Counted from the stretch's first letter, positions 1-10,080 are shown. The stretch is 64,000 nucleotides of DNA from Legionella sp. PATHC035 (GCF_026191115.1 NZ_JAPHOT010000001.1:1142501-1206500), one strand, 5' to 3'. Notes: generated by a model not told the origin, from the sequence alone. Numbers and translations are program-made.

Positions 1-242
<242 letters not shown>

Positions 243-353
243 TCACACCGAGTATCTTAGCCCGGTTGGCAATTTCCTGCCATACCTAAAAGGTGATTTA
301 AAATAATTTGTCACCCGAAAAATTAATAAATGCAGACAATAGCATAGTTCCGG

Positions 354-1865
354 ATGGCAATGTATAGGCAAACGATGGATAAGAAACCTTATATATATAT
401 CGAAAAACGAAAAACAAATAAAAATAAAAAATCTAAGCCATCTAAGGTATTAATGGGTTTTGCCTTAATTATTGCTTTTTCACTCCCCTATTTTCTTGTA
501 AAAAAATTTTCGCATAACTCATATCAAGGTCCCAAAACTCAAACCCTGAGCTTACCTGATCTCGATGGGGATGAGTCCGAAGAATACCAAGACGAAAGCT
601 ATCAAGAAAACGCATATCAAAATGAAGAAGAAATTGTTGAAGAGTCTAAACCTGAGCTTGCCAATGAGACCGCTAAAACGGTCGTTGATAATGCTGTCAA
701 AACAATCAAACCTATCAAAAAAATTGTTAAGGACAACGAATGGCAAACGATTAGGCCTAGATCCGGTGACTCTATGGCAACCATATTTAAACGTCTTGGA
801 CTAACGGCACAAAATTTACATTTGGTGATGCAAAAAAATCCTTATGCAAAAGCACTGACAGCAATAAAACCGAGTCAGGAACTAAAATTTTTAATTAATA
901 AAAATAAATTAGAAAAATTAGTTATTCCAATGAATAACATTCAAACATTAACTGTTTATAGGGATGGGGCAGTTTATAAAACGAAAGTAGACTCCAAAAA
1001 AGTAAAAACTCAAGAGCGTTACGTCACAGGTGTCGTCTCGGGCTCACTCTTCGCTACTGCTCAACGCTTGGGAATACCTCGAAAATTAATTCAACAAATG
1101 ACTACGATATTACGTAAGGAAATCGATTTCTCGCGTTCTGTTCGTAGCGGCGATCGCTTTTCCATTGCCTATGACAGCTTTTATGTAGAAAACAAAATGG
1201 TAGGTATTGGTGATATTGTTGCTGTAAGCTATACCAATCAAGGAAAAACTGCACAAGCGGTACGCCATATTAGTAGAAATGGCAACCGTGATTACTATAC
1301 TCCCAAAGGCGAAAGTTTTAAGAAAGCCTTTTCACGGTATCCGATTAAGTTCAGCCATATAAGCTCAACCTTTACTTCTTCAAGATATCATCCCATATTG
1401 CATTATAAAAGAGCACATAAAGGTATTGATCTCGCAGCGCCTATTGGCACACCCATTCAATCAGTTGGTGATGGAGTCATTACCAATATTGGTAGACACA
1501 ATGGCTACGGAAATATGATTGAAGTCAAACATGACAAAACCTTCAGTACGCTGTATGGACACATGCTTCGATTTGCCAAAGGCTTGTCCAAAGGCAGCCG
1601 AATTAAACGCGGTCAAGTAATTGGCTACGTAGGCCAAACAGGTCTGGCTACAGGTCCTCATTGCCATTATGAGCTGCATGTTCATAACCAACCAAGAAAT
1701 CCAACAACGACCTACCTCCCTACAGCATCTCCTGTTCCTGCGCGAGAAATGGCCCAATTTAAAGCGAAGGTACGAAATGTATTTGCACGTTTTAAATCAC
1801 TTGAAAAAACAAATTACGCCAGTAAGGGTAAAAGCAAGGGCAAGAAAAAGACAAGAATTGGATAA
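354..1865 (+). CDS. M23 family murein endopeptidase (MepM/YebA-like)
   Basis: Predicted to cut peptidoglycan cross-links in the periplasm. A basic cytoplasmic N-terminus is followed by one membrane segment near residues 33-49, a charged linker (70-128), an OapA/LysM-like region and a C-terminal M23 domain. Zinc ligands are visible: H355 and D359 in HKGID, and H438 in GPHCHYE. H403 (YGHM) and H436 complete the active site, so the enzyme should be active. The 503-residue length fits MepM relatives. Starts at 354, 360 or 375 are possible; 375 has an AGG six bases upstream. It is divergent from tyrS. Confidence 0.9.
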   Translation: MAMYRQTMDKKPYIYIEKRKTNKNKKSKPSKVLMGFALIIAFSLPYFLVKKFSHNSYQGPKTQTLSLPDLDGDESEEYQDESYQENAYQNEEEIVEESKPELANETAKTVVDNAVKTIKPIKKIVKDNEWQTIRPRSGDSMATIFKRLGLTAQNLHLVMQKNPYAKALTAIKPSQELKFLINKNKLEKLVIPMNNIQTLTVYRDGAVYKTKVDSKKVKTQERYVTGVVSGSLFATAQRLGIPRKLIQQMTTILRKEIDFSRSVRSGDRFSIAYDSFYVENKMVGIGDIVAVSYTNQGKTAQAVRHISRNGNRDYYTPKGESFKKAFSRYPIKFSHISSTFTSSRYHPILHYKRAHKGIDLAAPIGTPIQSVGDGVITNIGRHNGYGNMIEVKHDKTFSTLYGHMLRFAKGLSKGSRIKRGQVIGYVGQTGLATGPHCHYELHVHNQPRNPTTTYLPTASPVPAREMAQFKAKVRNVFARFKSLEKTNYASKGKSKGKKKTRIG

Positions 1866-1902
1866 TCGTTAATGCAATTTTCTATTGAGTTGACTCTGAA
1901 AA

Positions 1903-2436
1903 TCACCCAAATAAATAACGGCAAACGAGTACAGAGGCAATGATTCCAGCAAGATCTGCTAGCAAGCCAGCTGGGATAGCATGTCGTGTTCGGCGAATTC
2001 CTATAGAACCAAAATAAACAGCAATCACATAAAATGTTGTTTCTGTACTCCCCATCATCGTGGCTGCAACTTTGGCGATAAATGAGTCTCCACCATGCTG
2101 ATGAACCAACTCCGCCATTAATCCTGTTGAAGCACTTCCTGAGAAAGGCCGAATTAAGGCCAAGGGCAATACTTCAGGAGGCATACCAATCATGGCGAGA
2201 AGAGGAGCGAGCAGATTGGCCATTAAGCCAAAAAATCCTGAAGCACGCAGCATTCCAATAGCAACTATCATCGCGATTAAATAAGGAACAATGCTCAAAA
2301 TCGTATCAAATCCTTGTTTTGCGCCTACGATAAATGCATCAAAAACGTTAATTTTTTTTATTGCAGCGTATAAAGGAATACCCACAATAAAAATTAAAAG
2401 CATCCAATTAGACAACTGATTAGCAAATCCACTCAT
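1903..2436 (-). CDS. spmB: SpmB-like nucleoside-recognition (Gate) membrane protein
   Basis: Integral membrane protein of the SpmB/nucleoside recognition domain family, 177 residues. Hydrophobic segments alternate with the conserved stretches ALIRPFSGSAS and TMMGSTETTFYVIAVY. In Bacillus the family is linked to spore core dehydration; in non-sporing Gram-negatives the function is unknown, so the name is only a family label. It overlaps the upstream spmA by four bases (ATGA type), so the two are surely one operon and probably one complex. Confidence 0.88.
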   Translation of the reverse strand: MSGFANQLSNWMLLIFIVGIPLYAAIKKINVFDAFIVGAKQGFDTILSIVPYLIAMIVAIGMLRASGFFGLMANLLAPLLAMIGMPPEVLPLALIRPFSGSASTGLMAELVHQHGGDSFIAKVAATMMGSTETTFYVIAVYFGSIGIRRTRHAIPAGLLADLAGIIASVLVCRYLFG

Positions 2437-3038
2437 AGGCTGTCTTTCCTTCCAACACGAAACATGGGTAATTTCGCTAATTGCTTTACGGCAATGATGG
2501 CAACTAAAGTAGAAACGATAGTGGCGATTAAAGAACTGACAATGACACTACTTGGATTAGTGCTACCATTTGCCGCCAAATATGCAATTGCAGTAGCAGG
2601 AATTAATTGCACGCTTGAAGTGTTAATAGCTAGAAAAGTACACATGGAGTTGGTCGCAATTTTGGCATGCTGGTTCAGGGTTTGCAGCTCTTTCATCGCT
2701 TGCAATCCAAATGGAGTTGCTGCATTGGCAAGTCCCAACATATTTGCAGCAATATTCATGGTGATCGCCCCCATTGCGGGATGTTCTGTAGGAATATCCG
2801 GAAACAGCCGTCTCAAAATCGGTTTGAGAAGTTTACCCAATACAGTCACCAGTCCTGATTCGGTCGCTATGGACATAATTCCAAGCCATAAGGACATGAT
2901 TCCTGCCAAACCAAGAGCAATTTCAAAACCAAGTTTGGCTGAGTCAGTAACAGCACGACCAACCTCATCAATACGTCCTTCAATCACACCAACTACTACG
3001 GAAATCAGTATCATCGCTAGCCAGATTATATTGAGCAT
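2433..3038 (-). CDS. spmA: SpmA-like nucleoside-recognition (Gate) membrane protein
   Basis: Partner of the overlapping spmB gene. Membrane segments begin at the very N-terminus (MLNIIWLAMILISVVVGV), and the middle carries the family stretch PEHPAMGAITMNIAANMLGL-like (here TEHPAMGAITMNIAANMLG) followed by NAATPFGLQAM. The ATG at 3038 is preferred over one four codons upstream because the family normally starts directly with the membrane segment. A 640-base antisense open frame lies over this gene; it is treated as a composition artefact. Cellular role is unknown. Confidence 0.87.
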   Translation of the reverse strand: MLNIIWLAMILISVVVGVIEGRIDEVGRAVTDSAKLGFEIALGLAGIMSLWLGIMSIATESGLVTVLGKLLKPILRRLFPDIPTEHPAMGAITMNIAANMLGLANAATPFGLQAMKELQTLNQHAKIATNSMCTFLAINTSSVQLIPATAIAYLAANGSTNPSSVIVSSLIATIVSTLVAIIAVKQLAKLPMFRVGRKDSL

Positions 3039-3104
3039 TCTTGCCTCCATACTCCGTAACAGGTTAATATGTAGTCATTATTTGGCTTTAGATAGAAAAA
3101 ACTG

Positions 3105-4103
3105 ATGAAGTGCACACTTACTCCCTTAAAACATTTGATTTTTATAACCTGCTTCCTCATTTCTTTTATAAGTTATGCTTTTGACTCGAATACTACTGAA
3201 ATACAAGCTAACTCCTCTATAGAAGAACTATACCATAGACTAAGCAGCATGCCGAATACTTCCATGCCCGATAGAATAGATTGGTTTAGCAGCCAATTTT
3301 TGGGTATCCCTTATTTACTTGGTTCTTTAGGAGAGGGTCCCAAGGCACGCTATGATCAGTTTCCTAAATACCGTGTCGACTCATTCGATTGCGATACCTA
3401 TGTCAACACGGTTCTGTCTTTAGCTTTGGCCAATTCCCTAACCTCGTTTCAACAATGCATAAAAAATATGCGTTATAAAAATGGCCTCGTTTCTTATCTT
3501 CAACGAAATCACTTTCAAGGCCTGGATTGGAATCAAAACAATCAGCAAAACGGACTCCTTAAAGACATTACATTAACGATTAAAGATAAAAATAATCAAC
3601 CAGTAGCTCAAATCGCTGAGGCAGTGATTAATAAACCTAATTGGTATGCCTTTAAAACGATTGAAACAATTAGACTAGAAGATGCCGATAAAGGAAAAGA
3701 AGAAGCGCGATTAGATGAATTGAAAAGGAAAGGGGCTCAATTAGAAGTGACTTCCGAAAAAGTCCCTTACCTTCCCTTTACTGCGTTATTTCCCGAACAT
3801 AATAAACCAAATATGTATTTATTTGCGCAAATTCCTCATGGCGCTATCATTGAAATTGTAAGACCAAACTGGGATCTAAGCCAAAAAATTGGTACTGCAT
3901 TAAATATATCGCATTTAGGTTTTGCAATTCGACATGACGGACAATTGTATTTTCGGCAAGCTTCGTCAGAATATGGCAAAGTAGTTGAGGTACCATTGAT
4001 TGACTATCTTGAAAAAGCGCTAAATAGTCCAACAATTAAAGGTATAAATGTGCAAATTGTTGTACCTACAAAACCCTTAACAGATTGTAAATTGCCTGTT
4101 TAA
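3105..4103 (+). CDS. DUF1460 family putative amidase, exported
   Basis: Predicted periplasmic cell-wall or peptide amidase of the DUF1460 family, which has an NlpC/P60-like fold. A signal peptide covers about residues 8-25 (hydrophobic run ending SYAFDS). The family hallmarks FLGIPYLLGSLGEG and DSFDCDTYVNTVLSLALA are both visible; the Cys in FDCDTY is the expected nucleophile. LGFAIRHDGQLYFRQASS near residues 270-290 supplies the likely catalytic His. Length 332 fits. It is divergent from spmA with about 65 bp between starts. The substrate is not known. Confidence 0.85.
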   Translation: MKCTLTPLKHLIFITCFLISFISYAFDSNTTEIQANSSIEELYHRLSSMPNTSMPDRIDWFSSQFLGIPYLLGSLGEGPKARYDQFPKYRVDSFDCDTYVNTVLSLALANSLTSFQQCIKNMRYKNGLVSYLQRNHFQGLDWNQNNQQNGLLKDITLTIKDKNNQPVAQIAEAVINKPNWYAFKTIETIRLEDADKGKEEARLDELKRKGAQLEVTSEKVPYLPFTALFPEHNKPNMYLFAQIPHGAIIEIVRPNWDLSQKIGTALNISHLGFAIRHDGQLYFRQASSEYGKVVEVPLIDYLEKALNSPTIKGINVQIVVPTKPLTDCKLPV

Positions 4104-4139
4104 AACCAAACTTAGTTTAGGTAAACTGCAATTAAATTG

Positions 4140-4250
4140 TAACCTGGGTGAAGCATGACGGTATCCGAGACAGCGGGATCGCTTATCGGAAAACGAAACT
4201 AGGGCAAGGAGACCCAGGCTATCGAGTATGGCGGTTTTCGCCATGCCTAA
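4140..4250 (+). promoter_or_regulatory. Structured leader upstream of pepA
   Basis: The 176-bp gap before pepA contains two inverted repeats. CCTGGGT at 4143-4149 pairs with ACCCAGG at 4212-4218. ATGGCG at 4228-4233 pairs perfectly with CGCCAT at 4239-4244 around a five-base loop. The outer pair resembles a decayed copy of the REP-like palindrome found elsewhere in this window. Neither hairpin has a T-tract, so neither is a terminator. Whether the RNA folds or regulates pepA is inference. Confidence 0.35.
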
Positions 4251-4279
4251 GGCTACACGAGACATTAGGATAATAAAAA

Positions 4280-5731
4280 ATGAAATATGAATTAACACAA
4301 AACCCCTCGTTATCAACCAGCGAATGTCTTGTACTTGGCGTATTTTCTGATACGGATTTATCTGATTTTGCCCGGGCTTTAGATCAAGAAAACCACGGCC
4401 TAATTAGCACACTGATTCAGAAAACATCTGAAGCTGGTGATATACAATGGCATCATAATCTGCAAGGGAGCTTATTAATTATTCAATGTGGCGAGCAAGC
4501 TAAATTCAGCCCTTCGCAACTAAAAAAAAGAACCACAGAGATTACTGTAGCATTAATCAAGCATCGTGTTCGGAGTGCAACCATATGCCTCCCACAAATA
4601 AATGAATATTCCGCAGACTGGCAATTGGAACAAATGATTATTCAAATGGATAATCAGCGGTATCAATTACTCGATTTTAAAAAGAAAAAGGCAAAAGCCC
4701 ATCAATTGGATTCTGTAACTTTTTATTTACCTAATGCCAGTAATGAGGGAGTAAAATTAGGCCACGCCATTGCTGCGGGTGTGGAATTAACCCGTAATCT
4801 TGCGAACATGCCCGCTAATATCTGTACCCCCACTTATTTAGGCGAGCAAGCAACGCAGTTATGCAAAGAGTTTGCACAAAATATGAGTTGCAAAGTGATG
4901 GGGCCAGAAGAAATGCGTCAAATGGGTATGGAAACGTTATTGGCAGTCGCTCAAGGTTCAGCCCAACCACCAAGACTAATAGACATACATTACAAAGGTG
5001 CAGAAAATACTCCCCCAATCATTCTGGTAGGCAAAGGAATTACCTTCGATTCAGGTGGGTTATCCATCAAGCCCGCCAATGCTATGGATGAAATGAAATA
5101 TGATATGTCAGGGGCTGCTAGTGTATTGGGTGCTTTAAAAGCATGCGCGTTACTGAAGCTTCCCATTCATGTAATCGGCTTGATTGCCAGTGCTGAAAAT
5201 ATGGTCAGTGGTACTTCCGTTAAATCAGGGGATATCGTCACCAGTATGTCTGGGCAAACTGTTGAAATTATCAATACTGATGCCGAAGGTCGTCTGGTAT
5301 TAGCTGATGCGTTAACTTATGCAGAACGGTATGAACCTGAATTCGTCATCGATGTTGCAACCCTTACCGGTGGAATTATTGTTGCATTGGGTACGGTAGC
5401 ATCCGGTTTTATGACCCAAGATGAAGAATTAGCACAGCTCATCGAAAAAGCTGCTAAAGACAGCAATGATCGTGTCTGGCGTATGCCCCTGGATGATGAG
5501 TATCAAGATGCGCTCGATAGTCCATTAGCAGATATGATCAATGCAAATTTTGATCGTACTGCAAGTAGTGTTACAGCTGCGTGTTTCCTGTCCCGCTTTA
5601 CAGAAAAGTATCGTTGGGCCCATATAGACATTGCCGGTACAGCCTGGGTTTTCGGTAAAAATCGTAATGCTACGGGAAGACCTGTTCCTTTATTAACTCA
5701 AATAATACGCCATGCCATCCATTCGCGTTGA
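4280..5731 (+). CDS. pepA: Leucyl aminopeptidase, M17 family
   Basis: Cytosolic metal-dependent aminopeptidase removing N-terminal residues from peptides; in E. coli PepA also binds DNA in Xer recombination and carAB control. All M17 metal and catalytic residues can be placed: K252, D257, K264, D275, D334, E336 and R338 (in [14 protein letters not shown]). Length 483 is normal. AGGA sits just before the ATG. It overlaps holC by 20 bases, the usual pepA-holC arrangement. A second M17 enzyme is encoded 0.8 kb downstream on the other strand. Confidence 0.96.
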   Translation: MKYELTQNPSLSTSECLVLGVFSDTDLSDFARALDQENHGLISTLIQKTSEAGDIQWHHNLQGSLLIIQCGEQAKFSPSQLKKRTTEITVALIKHRVRSATICLPQINEYSADWQLEQMIIQMDNQRYQLLDFKKKKAKAHQLDSVTFYLPNASNEGVKLGHAIAAGVELTRNLANMPANICTPTYLGEQATQLCKEFAQNMSCKVMGPEEMRQMGMETLLAVAQGSAQPPRLIDIHYKGAENTPPIILVGKGITFDSGGLSIKPANAMDEMKYDMSGAASVLGALKACALLKLPIHVIGLIASAENMVSGTSVKSGDIVTSMSGQTVEIINTDAEGRLVLADALTYAERYEPEFVIDVATLTGGIIVALGTVASGFMTQDEELAQLIEKAAKDSNDRVWRMPLDDEYQDALDSPLADMINANFDRTASSVTAACFLSRFTEKYRWAHIDIAGTAWVFGKNRNATGRPVPLLTQIIRHAIHSR

Positions 5732-6152
5732 TTTTTACTTATTAACGAGCGACCAGAACCATGCACGTTGGCTGGTTGCTTGTCGTCTTTTGGAAAAAGC
5801 TTATGCTAAAGGGCATAAAGTTTATGTCTTATGTAATAACAAGCAGGATGCTGAGTTATTGGATGAGCTGTTGTGGACTTTCAAAGAGGACAGTTTTATC
5901 CCACATAACCTCCAAGGTGAAGGACCTGAACCACCGCCCCCAATACAAATTGGTTATGAACGTGAACCAAGAGGTTTTAATGATATTTTATTGAATCTTT
6001 CGAGTCATGTTCCTGATTTTTACCCGAAATTTAAGCGCATTATGGAAATCGTGATTAACGCAGAAGCGGATAAAGAACAGAGTCGCACTCATTACAGGGA
6101 CTATAGAGCGAAAGGTTGTGAATTACATACACATCAGATTGAAGTGAAATAG
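5712..6152 (+). CDS. holC: DNA polymerase III chi subunit
   Basis: Clamp-loader accessory subunit that bridges the polymerase III holoenzyme to single-strand binding protein. The 146-residue protein begins [25 protein letters not shown] and carries [15 protein letters not shown], both typical of chi, and [10 protein letters not shown] in the second half. The start lies inside the end of pepA (20-base overlap), which is the conserved gammaproteobacterial order and supports translational coupling. Confidence 0.92.
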   Translation: MPSIRVDFYLLTSDQNHARWLVACRLLEKAYAKGHKVYVLCNNKQDAELLDELLWTFKEDSFIPHNLQGEGPEPPPPIQIGYEREPRGFNDILLNLSSHVPDFYPKFKRIMEIVINAEADKEQSRTHYRDYRAKGCELHTHQIEVK

Positions 6153-6168
6153 GTTTGGATTAGCACAA

Positions 6169-6188
6169 CCTGGTTGCTTGCAACCAGG
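6169..6188. terminator. Hairpin between convergent holC and DUF1840 genes
   Basis: A perfect nine-base-pair inverted repeat, CCTGGTTGC / GCAACCAGG, lies between two convergent genes. Neither strand has a strong T-tract after it. It may act as a weak bidirectional terminator or be another short palindromic repeat. Confidence 0.45.
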
Positions 6189-6206
6189 CTAGACTCATAA
6201 AGATCA

Positions 6207-6497
6207 CTAATCCCAAAGCACATCTTTGTCTTTTTTTATCGCAGCTTGCAGCAAACTGATTAAGGGAACAGCTCGTTTTGCCAAGCTTATTTTGGGTTCA
6301 TTGTCGTCATCTTCCTCAGCAATTTTGTTTTCTTTGCCAAGCCCAGACTGTAACTTTTGCAAAGCCTCAGGAAGATTTTCTGCTTTAATCGCTCCTGGAA
6401 CCGTACCACTATGCCCCATTAAAGAAAGCAGACTTTTAGCTACATCTGCAAAATAGGTAATGTCTTCGTAAGCATCTGTATGAAACGTCACTAACAT
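6207..6497 (-). CDS. DUF1840 family small protein
   Basis: A 96-residue cytosolic protein matching the DUF1840 pattern: MLVTFHTDAYEDITYFADVA at the start, LLSLMGHSGTVPGAI, then AENLPEALQKLQ. An acidic spacer (EEDDDNE) and a helical C-terminus follow. No function is known for the family. It lies about 50 bp downstream of the second M17 aminopeptidase and probably belongs to the murJ transcript. Confidence 0.85.
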   Translation of the reverse strand: MLVTFHTDAYEDITYFADVAKSLLSLMGHSGTVPGAIKAENLPEALQKLQSGLGKENKIAEEDDDNEPKISLAKRAVPLISLLQAAIKKDKDVLWD

Positions 6498-6547
6498 AAA
6501 ATCTCCTTATTGGAAGGATCGATGTCTTGTTGCATGGAACAAAACAA

Positions 6548-7912
6548 CTATCCATAAACACGTAACAAATACTCTGCAACCGTACGTAATCCCATCGCTT
6601 CACCACCTTCAGGTTTACCTGGTTTACTGCCTAAGTTCCAAGCCATAATATCAAAATGCATCCAGGGTATCGATTTGGACACGAAACGTTGCAGAAATAA
6701 TCCAGCAACAATAGCGCCAGCATAGGGATGATCACTCGAGTTAGCCAAGTCAGCCACATTCGAACGAAGCAGCTCTTCGTATGCAGCAAATAAAGGTAAT
6801 CTCCAGACAGGATCAGCGACTTGATATGATGCCGCAGTGACTTCGGCAGCCAATTGATCCTTATTGGTAAATAAGGCTGCAATTTCGGTACCGACGGAAA
6901 CCCTTGCAGCTCCTGTTAAGGTAGCAAAATCAATCAGTAATTCAGGCTGCTCTTCGCATGCTTTGACCAAAGCATCGGCTAATACCAAACGTCCCTCTGC
7001 ATCTGTGTTATGAATCTCTACGGTTAAGCCGTTACGCATGGTTAAGACATCACCTGGTCTAAAAGCATCGGGGCCTATCGCGTTTTCTACCGCAGGTACA
7101 AGCATTTGCAAGCGCACGGGTAAATTACGAGTCATAATCCATTGCGCAAGGCCGATTACATGGGCTGCGCCTCCCATATCCTTTTTCATTAAACGCATGC
7201 CCGAAGCGGATTTAATGTCCAACCCACCACTGTCAAAACAAACTCCTTTTCCAACCAGTGTAATACGAGGGTTTTTCTCATCCCCCCACGTTAAGGACAA
7301 CAAGCGAGGTGCTGATTTGGAAGCACGTCCAACGGCATGGATTGCTGGAAAATTATCGTCGAGTAATTCATCGCCAACCCATTGTTTAAATTGTCCTTTA
7401 TGTGTTTTTGCTAATTGCTCTACTACTTCAGCTAACTCTTTTGGGCCTAAATCATTAGTCGGCTTATTTATCAAATCCCTCACTAAAAATTGCGCTTGGG
7501 TTAGAGCCAAAAGAGCATTCAAATCATCTGGTTGAACGACTAAAATACGAGGTTTTATCTCTTGTTTTTTATAAGCATCAAAACGATATTGTGCCAAAGC
7601 CCAATTCATTGTTGCTTCCTGAGTACATCTTCCTTGTACTTGATAAGTATCCGGTGGGAGTACCAGTGCTGCATTGGCTAAAGCCTGAACCTGATTTCCA
7701 TCTCCTGTACCAATATATGCTTTGTCGATTAATCCATCTGCATTCTGGATACAACAGGAGTCGCCCAATTTTCCTTGAAATTGATGCAAAGCAAGACAAT
7801 TTTGTTCTGCAGGTGTAAACAGGCTCATCCCTTCTTCCCATTGATTTTGTGACATCAAATAAAGAGGAACCGCTCTATCACTCTGAGTCTCATAAAATAA
7901 TTTTGCTTGCAT
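6548..7912 (-). CDS. Second M17 family leucyl aminopeptidase
   Basis: Cytosolic dinuclear-metal aminopeptidase, 454 residues and slightly shorter than PepA because of a divergent N-terminal domain. The catalytic set is complete: K222, D227, K234, D245, D304, E306 and R308 within [14 protein letters not shown]. It starts four bases after the murJ stop, so it is co-transcribed with murJ. The sequence differs clearly from the pepA in this window, so this is an old paralogue rather than a recent duplication. Substrate preference cannot be read from sequence. Confidence 0.93.
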   Translation of the reverse strand: MQAKLFYETQSDRAVPLYLMSQNQWEEGMSLFTPAEQNCLALHQFQGKLGDSCCIQNADGLIDKAYIGTGDGNQVQALANAALVLPPDTYQVQGRCTQEATMNWALAQYRFDAYKKQEIKPRILVVQPDDLNALLALTQAQFLVRDLINKPTNDLGPKELAEVVEQLAKTHKGQFKQWVGDELLDDNFPAIHAVGRASKSAPRLLSLTWGDEKNPRITLVGKGVCFDSGGLDIKSASGMRLMKKDMGGAAHVIGLAQWIMTRNLPVRLQMLVPAVENAIGPDAFRPGDVLTMRNGLTVEIHNTDAEGRLVLADALVKACEEQPELLIDFATLTGAARVSVGTEIAALFTNKDQLAAEVTAASYQVADPVWRLPLFAAYEELLRSNVADLANSSDHPYAGAIVAGLFLQRFVSKSIPWMHFDIMAWNLGSKPGKPEGGEAMGLRTVAEYLLRVYG

Positions 7913-7916
7913 TTTT

Positions 7917-9494
7917 TTATTCCTTCACTTGGCCACGAAAATGAGCAGGTCTGAGTCCGGCTAATCCCAACACTACAACATATATTACCACAGCAACAGC
8001 TACATGAGCGGCTAGTATGCCTAAACGCATTACTGGAGAAAACCCAAGCCAATAACTGACTGTTCCACTCATTAAAATTAAATAGAGACTAATGGCTGCA
8101 TTGGCTAAGAATAATTGCATACTGTATTTTAACCATCCAGGCGAAGGTTTGAACGCTCCACGTTTAATCAGTAGGAATAATAAAGTGCCGCAATTGACAT
8201 AACCTGCTAATGCCGAAGCTAAAGTCAAACCCGCATGAGCGAAGTGCCAAACGAATACAGAACATAATAACGTATTAACCACCATCGAAATTGCCCCCAC
8301 CTTCACTGGGGTACTGATATCTTGTCGTGCATAAAACCCTGAAGCCAAAACCTTTACCATCATAAAAGCAGGGACACCGGCTCCAAGAGTAATTAAACTT
8401 TTTTGTGTCTGAATCACATCATAAGCAGTAAATTTACCATAAGCAAAACAACTTGAGATCAGAGGTAAAGCAAAGAAACACAACCCCAGACCTGCAGGCA
8501 CTCCTATAAGTAAAATAGAACGCAGTCCCCAATCCAACGCACTTGAGAACTGGCTGATACTTTGCTCCGCATGCCTCCGAGATAAATGTGGGAGAATCAC
8601 TGTGGCAATCGCTACGCCAAAAACACCTAGTGGGAAATCAGTCAGGCGATCGGTGTAATACAACCAGGACACACTGCCAACTTTTAAAAAGGAGGCAAAA
8701 ATGCTGTCGACCATTAAATTAAGTTGCGCAATTGAAACACCAAATAAAGCGGGGATCATGAGCTTTAGAACTTTGTTTACCCCCTCATCATTTCTCACTA
8801 ATTGAGGTTTTACCAATAAATTGCGCTGATGCAAAAAAGGGATTTGAAAAAGCAATTGCGCAATACCAGCAATCAGCACTCCCCAAGCCAATCCTACTAC
8901 GGGTATTGGCAAATGAGGACATAGATAAACCGCAGCAAGAATCATACAGATGTTTAATAATACTGGCGTAAATGCTGGAATGGCAAAATAACCGTAGGTA
9001 TTTAATACCGCTCCAGCCATGGCTGTTAGCGAAACCAACATTAAGAATGGAAAAGTAATACGCAACATTTCTGTTGCCAATACAGCACGGCTGCTGTCAT
9101 GGCTAAAGCCAGGAGCAAATAAATAGATAATCACCGGTGCGGCGAATATTCCGATCACAGTAAAAATACTTAGAATTGAACTCAGATATCCGGCAATGCG
9201 CGCAATAAAAACTCGTACATCATTCGGAGAGCGTGTTTTTTGATATTCAGCAAGTACAGGAACAAAAGCTTGCGCAAAAGCTCCTTCTGCAAAAAGACGG
9301 CGCATAAAATTAGGAATACGAAACGCCACAAAAAAGGCATCCATCCCTGCTTGCGCACCAAAAAAATTGGCAAGAACCATATCTCGTATAAAACCGACAA
9401 TACGTGAAATGAAGGTCATGACTGAAACCAAGGTCGTTGAGCGTAGCAAGCTCTGGCGTTTAGGTACCATAATTTCTGTTTCTGTTGCTGACAT
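7917..9494 (-). CDS. murJ: Lipid II flippase MurJ
   Basis: Moves lipid II across the inner membrane for peptidoglycan synthesis. The 525-residue polytopic protein has about 14 hydrophobic segments and the MurJ/MviN family stretches SRIVGFIRDMVLANFFGA near residue 30, FRIPNFMRRLFAEGAFAQAF, and FYARQDISTPVKVGAISMVV in the second half. Conserved charged residues in the first segments (R31 region, R53 region) are present. It is divergent from rpsT, the normal gammaproteobacterial layout, and leads an operon with the downstream aminopeptidase. Confidence 0.96.
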   Translation of the reverse strand: MSATETEIMVPKRQSLLRSTTLVSVMTFISRIVGFIRDMVLANFFGAQAGMDAFFVAFRIPNFMRRLFAEGAFAQAFVPVLAEYQKTRSPNDVRVFIARIAGYLSSILSIFTVIGIFAAPVIIYLFAPGFSHDSSRAVLATEMLRITFPFLMLVSLTAMAGAVLNTYGYFAIPAFTPVLLNICMILAAVYLCPHLPIPVVGLAWGVLIAGIAQLLFQIPFLHQRNLLVKPQLVRNDEGVNKVLKLMIPALFGVSIAQLNLMVDSIFASFLKVGSVSWLYYTDRLTDFPLGVFGVAIATVILPHLSRRHAEQSISQFSSALDWGLRSILLIGVPAGLGLCFFALPLISSCFAYGKFTAYDVIQTQKSLITLGAGVPAFMMVKVLASGFYARQDISTPVKVGAISMVVNTLLCSVFVWHFAHAGLTLASALAGYVNCGTLLFLLIKRGAFKPSPGWLKYSMQLFLANAAISLYLILMSGTVSYWLGFSPVMRLGILAAHVAVAVVIYVVVLGLAGLRPAHFRGQVKE

Positions 9495-9691
9495 AATTTT
9501 TATGCATGAAATAAAATACCTTATGATATACCTAAATGAATTAATTTTCCTAACCTAAATATAAGGTATAAGATTTTAAAATATAATTGCTAGAGAGACT
9601 TTGGTTCCATATTGATCAATTGATTATGCATAAAAATCAGACATATCGCAATAGAGCGAATCAATTTCTACTTTAGAAACAAAGAAGTCTA

Positions 9692-9720
9692 TTGACAAAT
9701 TCTGACTCATTGTGCATGAT
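9692..9720 (+). promoter_or_regulatory. Probable sigma-70 promoter of rpsT
   Basis: A perfect TTGACA at 9692-9697 is followed 17 bases later by CATGAT at 9715-9720, preceded by TGTG that may act as an extended -10. It lies about 40 bases before the rpsT start. The -10 matches consensus at four of six positions. Confidence 0.6.
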
Positions 9721-9760
9721 CACCATCTTTTGTACCGTCTGAATGAGTGGAGATTTTTAA

Positions 9761-10027
9761 GTGGCAAATATTAAATCAGCGATCAAACGTGCTCGCCAAA
9801 ACGTAAAATTACGTCAACACAACGCCAGTGCACGTTCTATGTTCCGCACTTACATTAAAAATGTGATTAAAGCTGTTGAATCAGGTGATAAAGAAGCCGC
9901 TCATGCTGCCTACACCAAAGCACAACCAGTTATTGATAAAGCAGCTGGTAAGGGTTTAATTCATAAGAATAAAGCTGCCCGTATTAAAAGTCGCTTAGTA
10001 GCTCGTGTTAAATCAATGGCTGCTTAA
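9761..10027 (+). CDS. rpsT: 30S ribosomal protein S20
   Basis: Binds 16S rRNA early in 30S assembly. The 88-residue, very basic protein has the S20 N-terminus [20 protein letters not shown]. The start codon is GTG, with AGTGGAG (9745-9751) upstream as the ribosome binding site. A non-ATG start is common for rpsT in proteobacteria, where S20 controls its own translation. A clean terminator follows. Confidence 0.97.
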   Translation: MANIKSAIKRARQNVKLRQHNASARSMFRTYIKNVIKAVESGDKEAAHAAYTKAQPVIDKAAGKGLIHKNKAARIKSRLVARVKSMAA

Positions 10028-10045
10028 TCCTTAATTGGTTCGCAT

Positions 10046-10080
10046 CGAACTGGCCATGCCAGTTCGACTTTCTTTTTTTT
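10046..10080 (+). terminator. Rho-independent terminator of rpsT
   Basis: A perfect nine-base-pair stem CGAACTGGC / GCCAGTTCG (10046-10054 with 10058-10066) with a three-base loop, then a T-rich run ending in eight T residues. It starts 19 bases after the rpsT stop. Confidence 0.9.

Noticed and set aside
2464-3105. A 213-codon plus-strand open frame opposite spmA
   Set aside because: spmA has clear family motifs and couples to spmB; the antisense frame has no ribosome site or recognisable motif.
4077-4316. A 79-codon minus-strand frame across the pepA leader
   Set aside because: No family signal, and it overlaps the ends of two well-supported genes; the inverted repeats explain the sequence better.
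7038-7535. A 165-codon plus-strand open frame opposite the second M17 gene
   Set aside because: It lies wholly inside a gene with an intact catalytic site and its translation looks like reverse-complement composition (Ser/Pro-rich).
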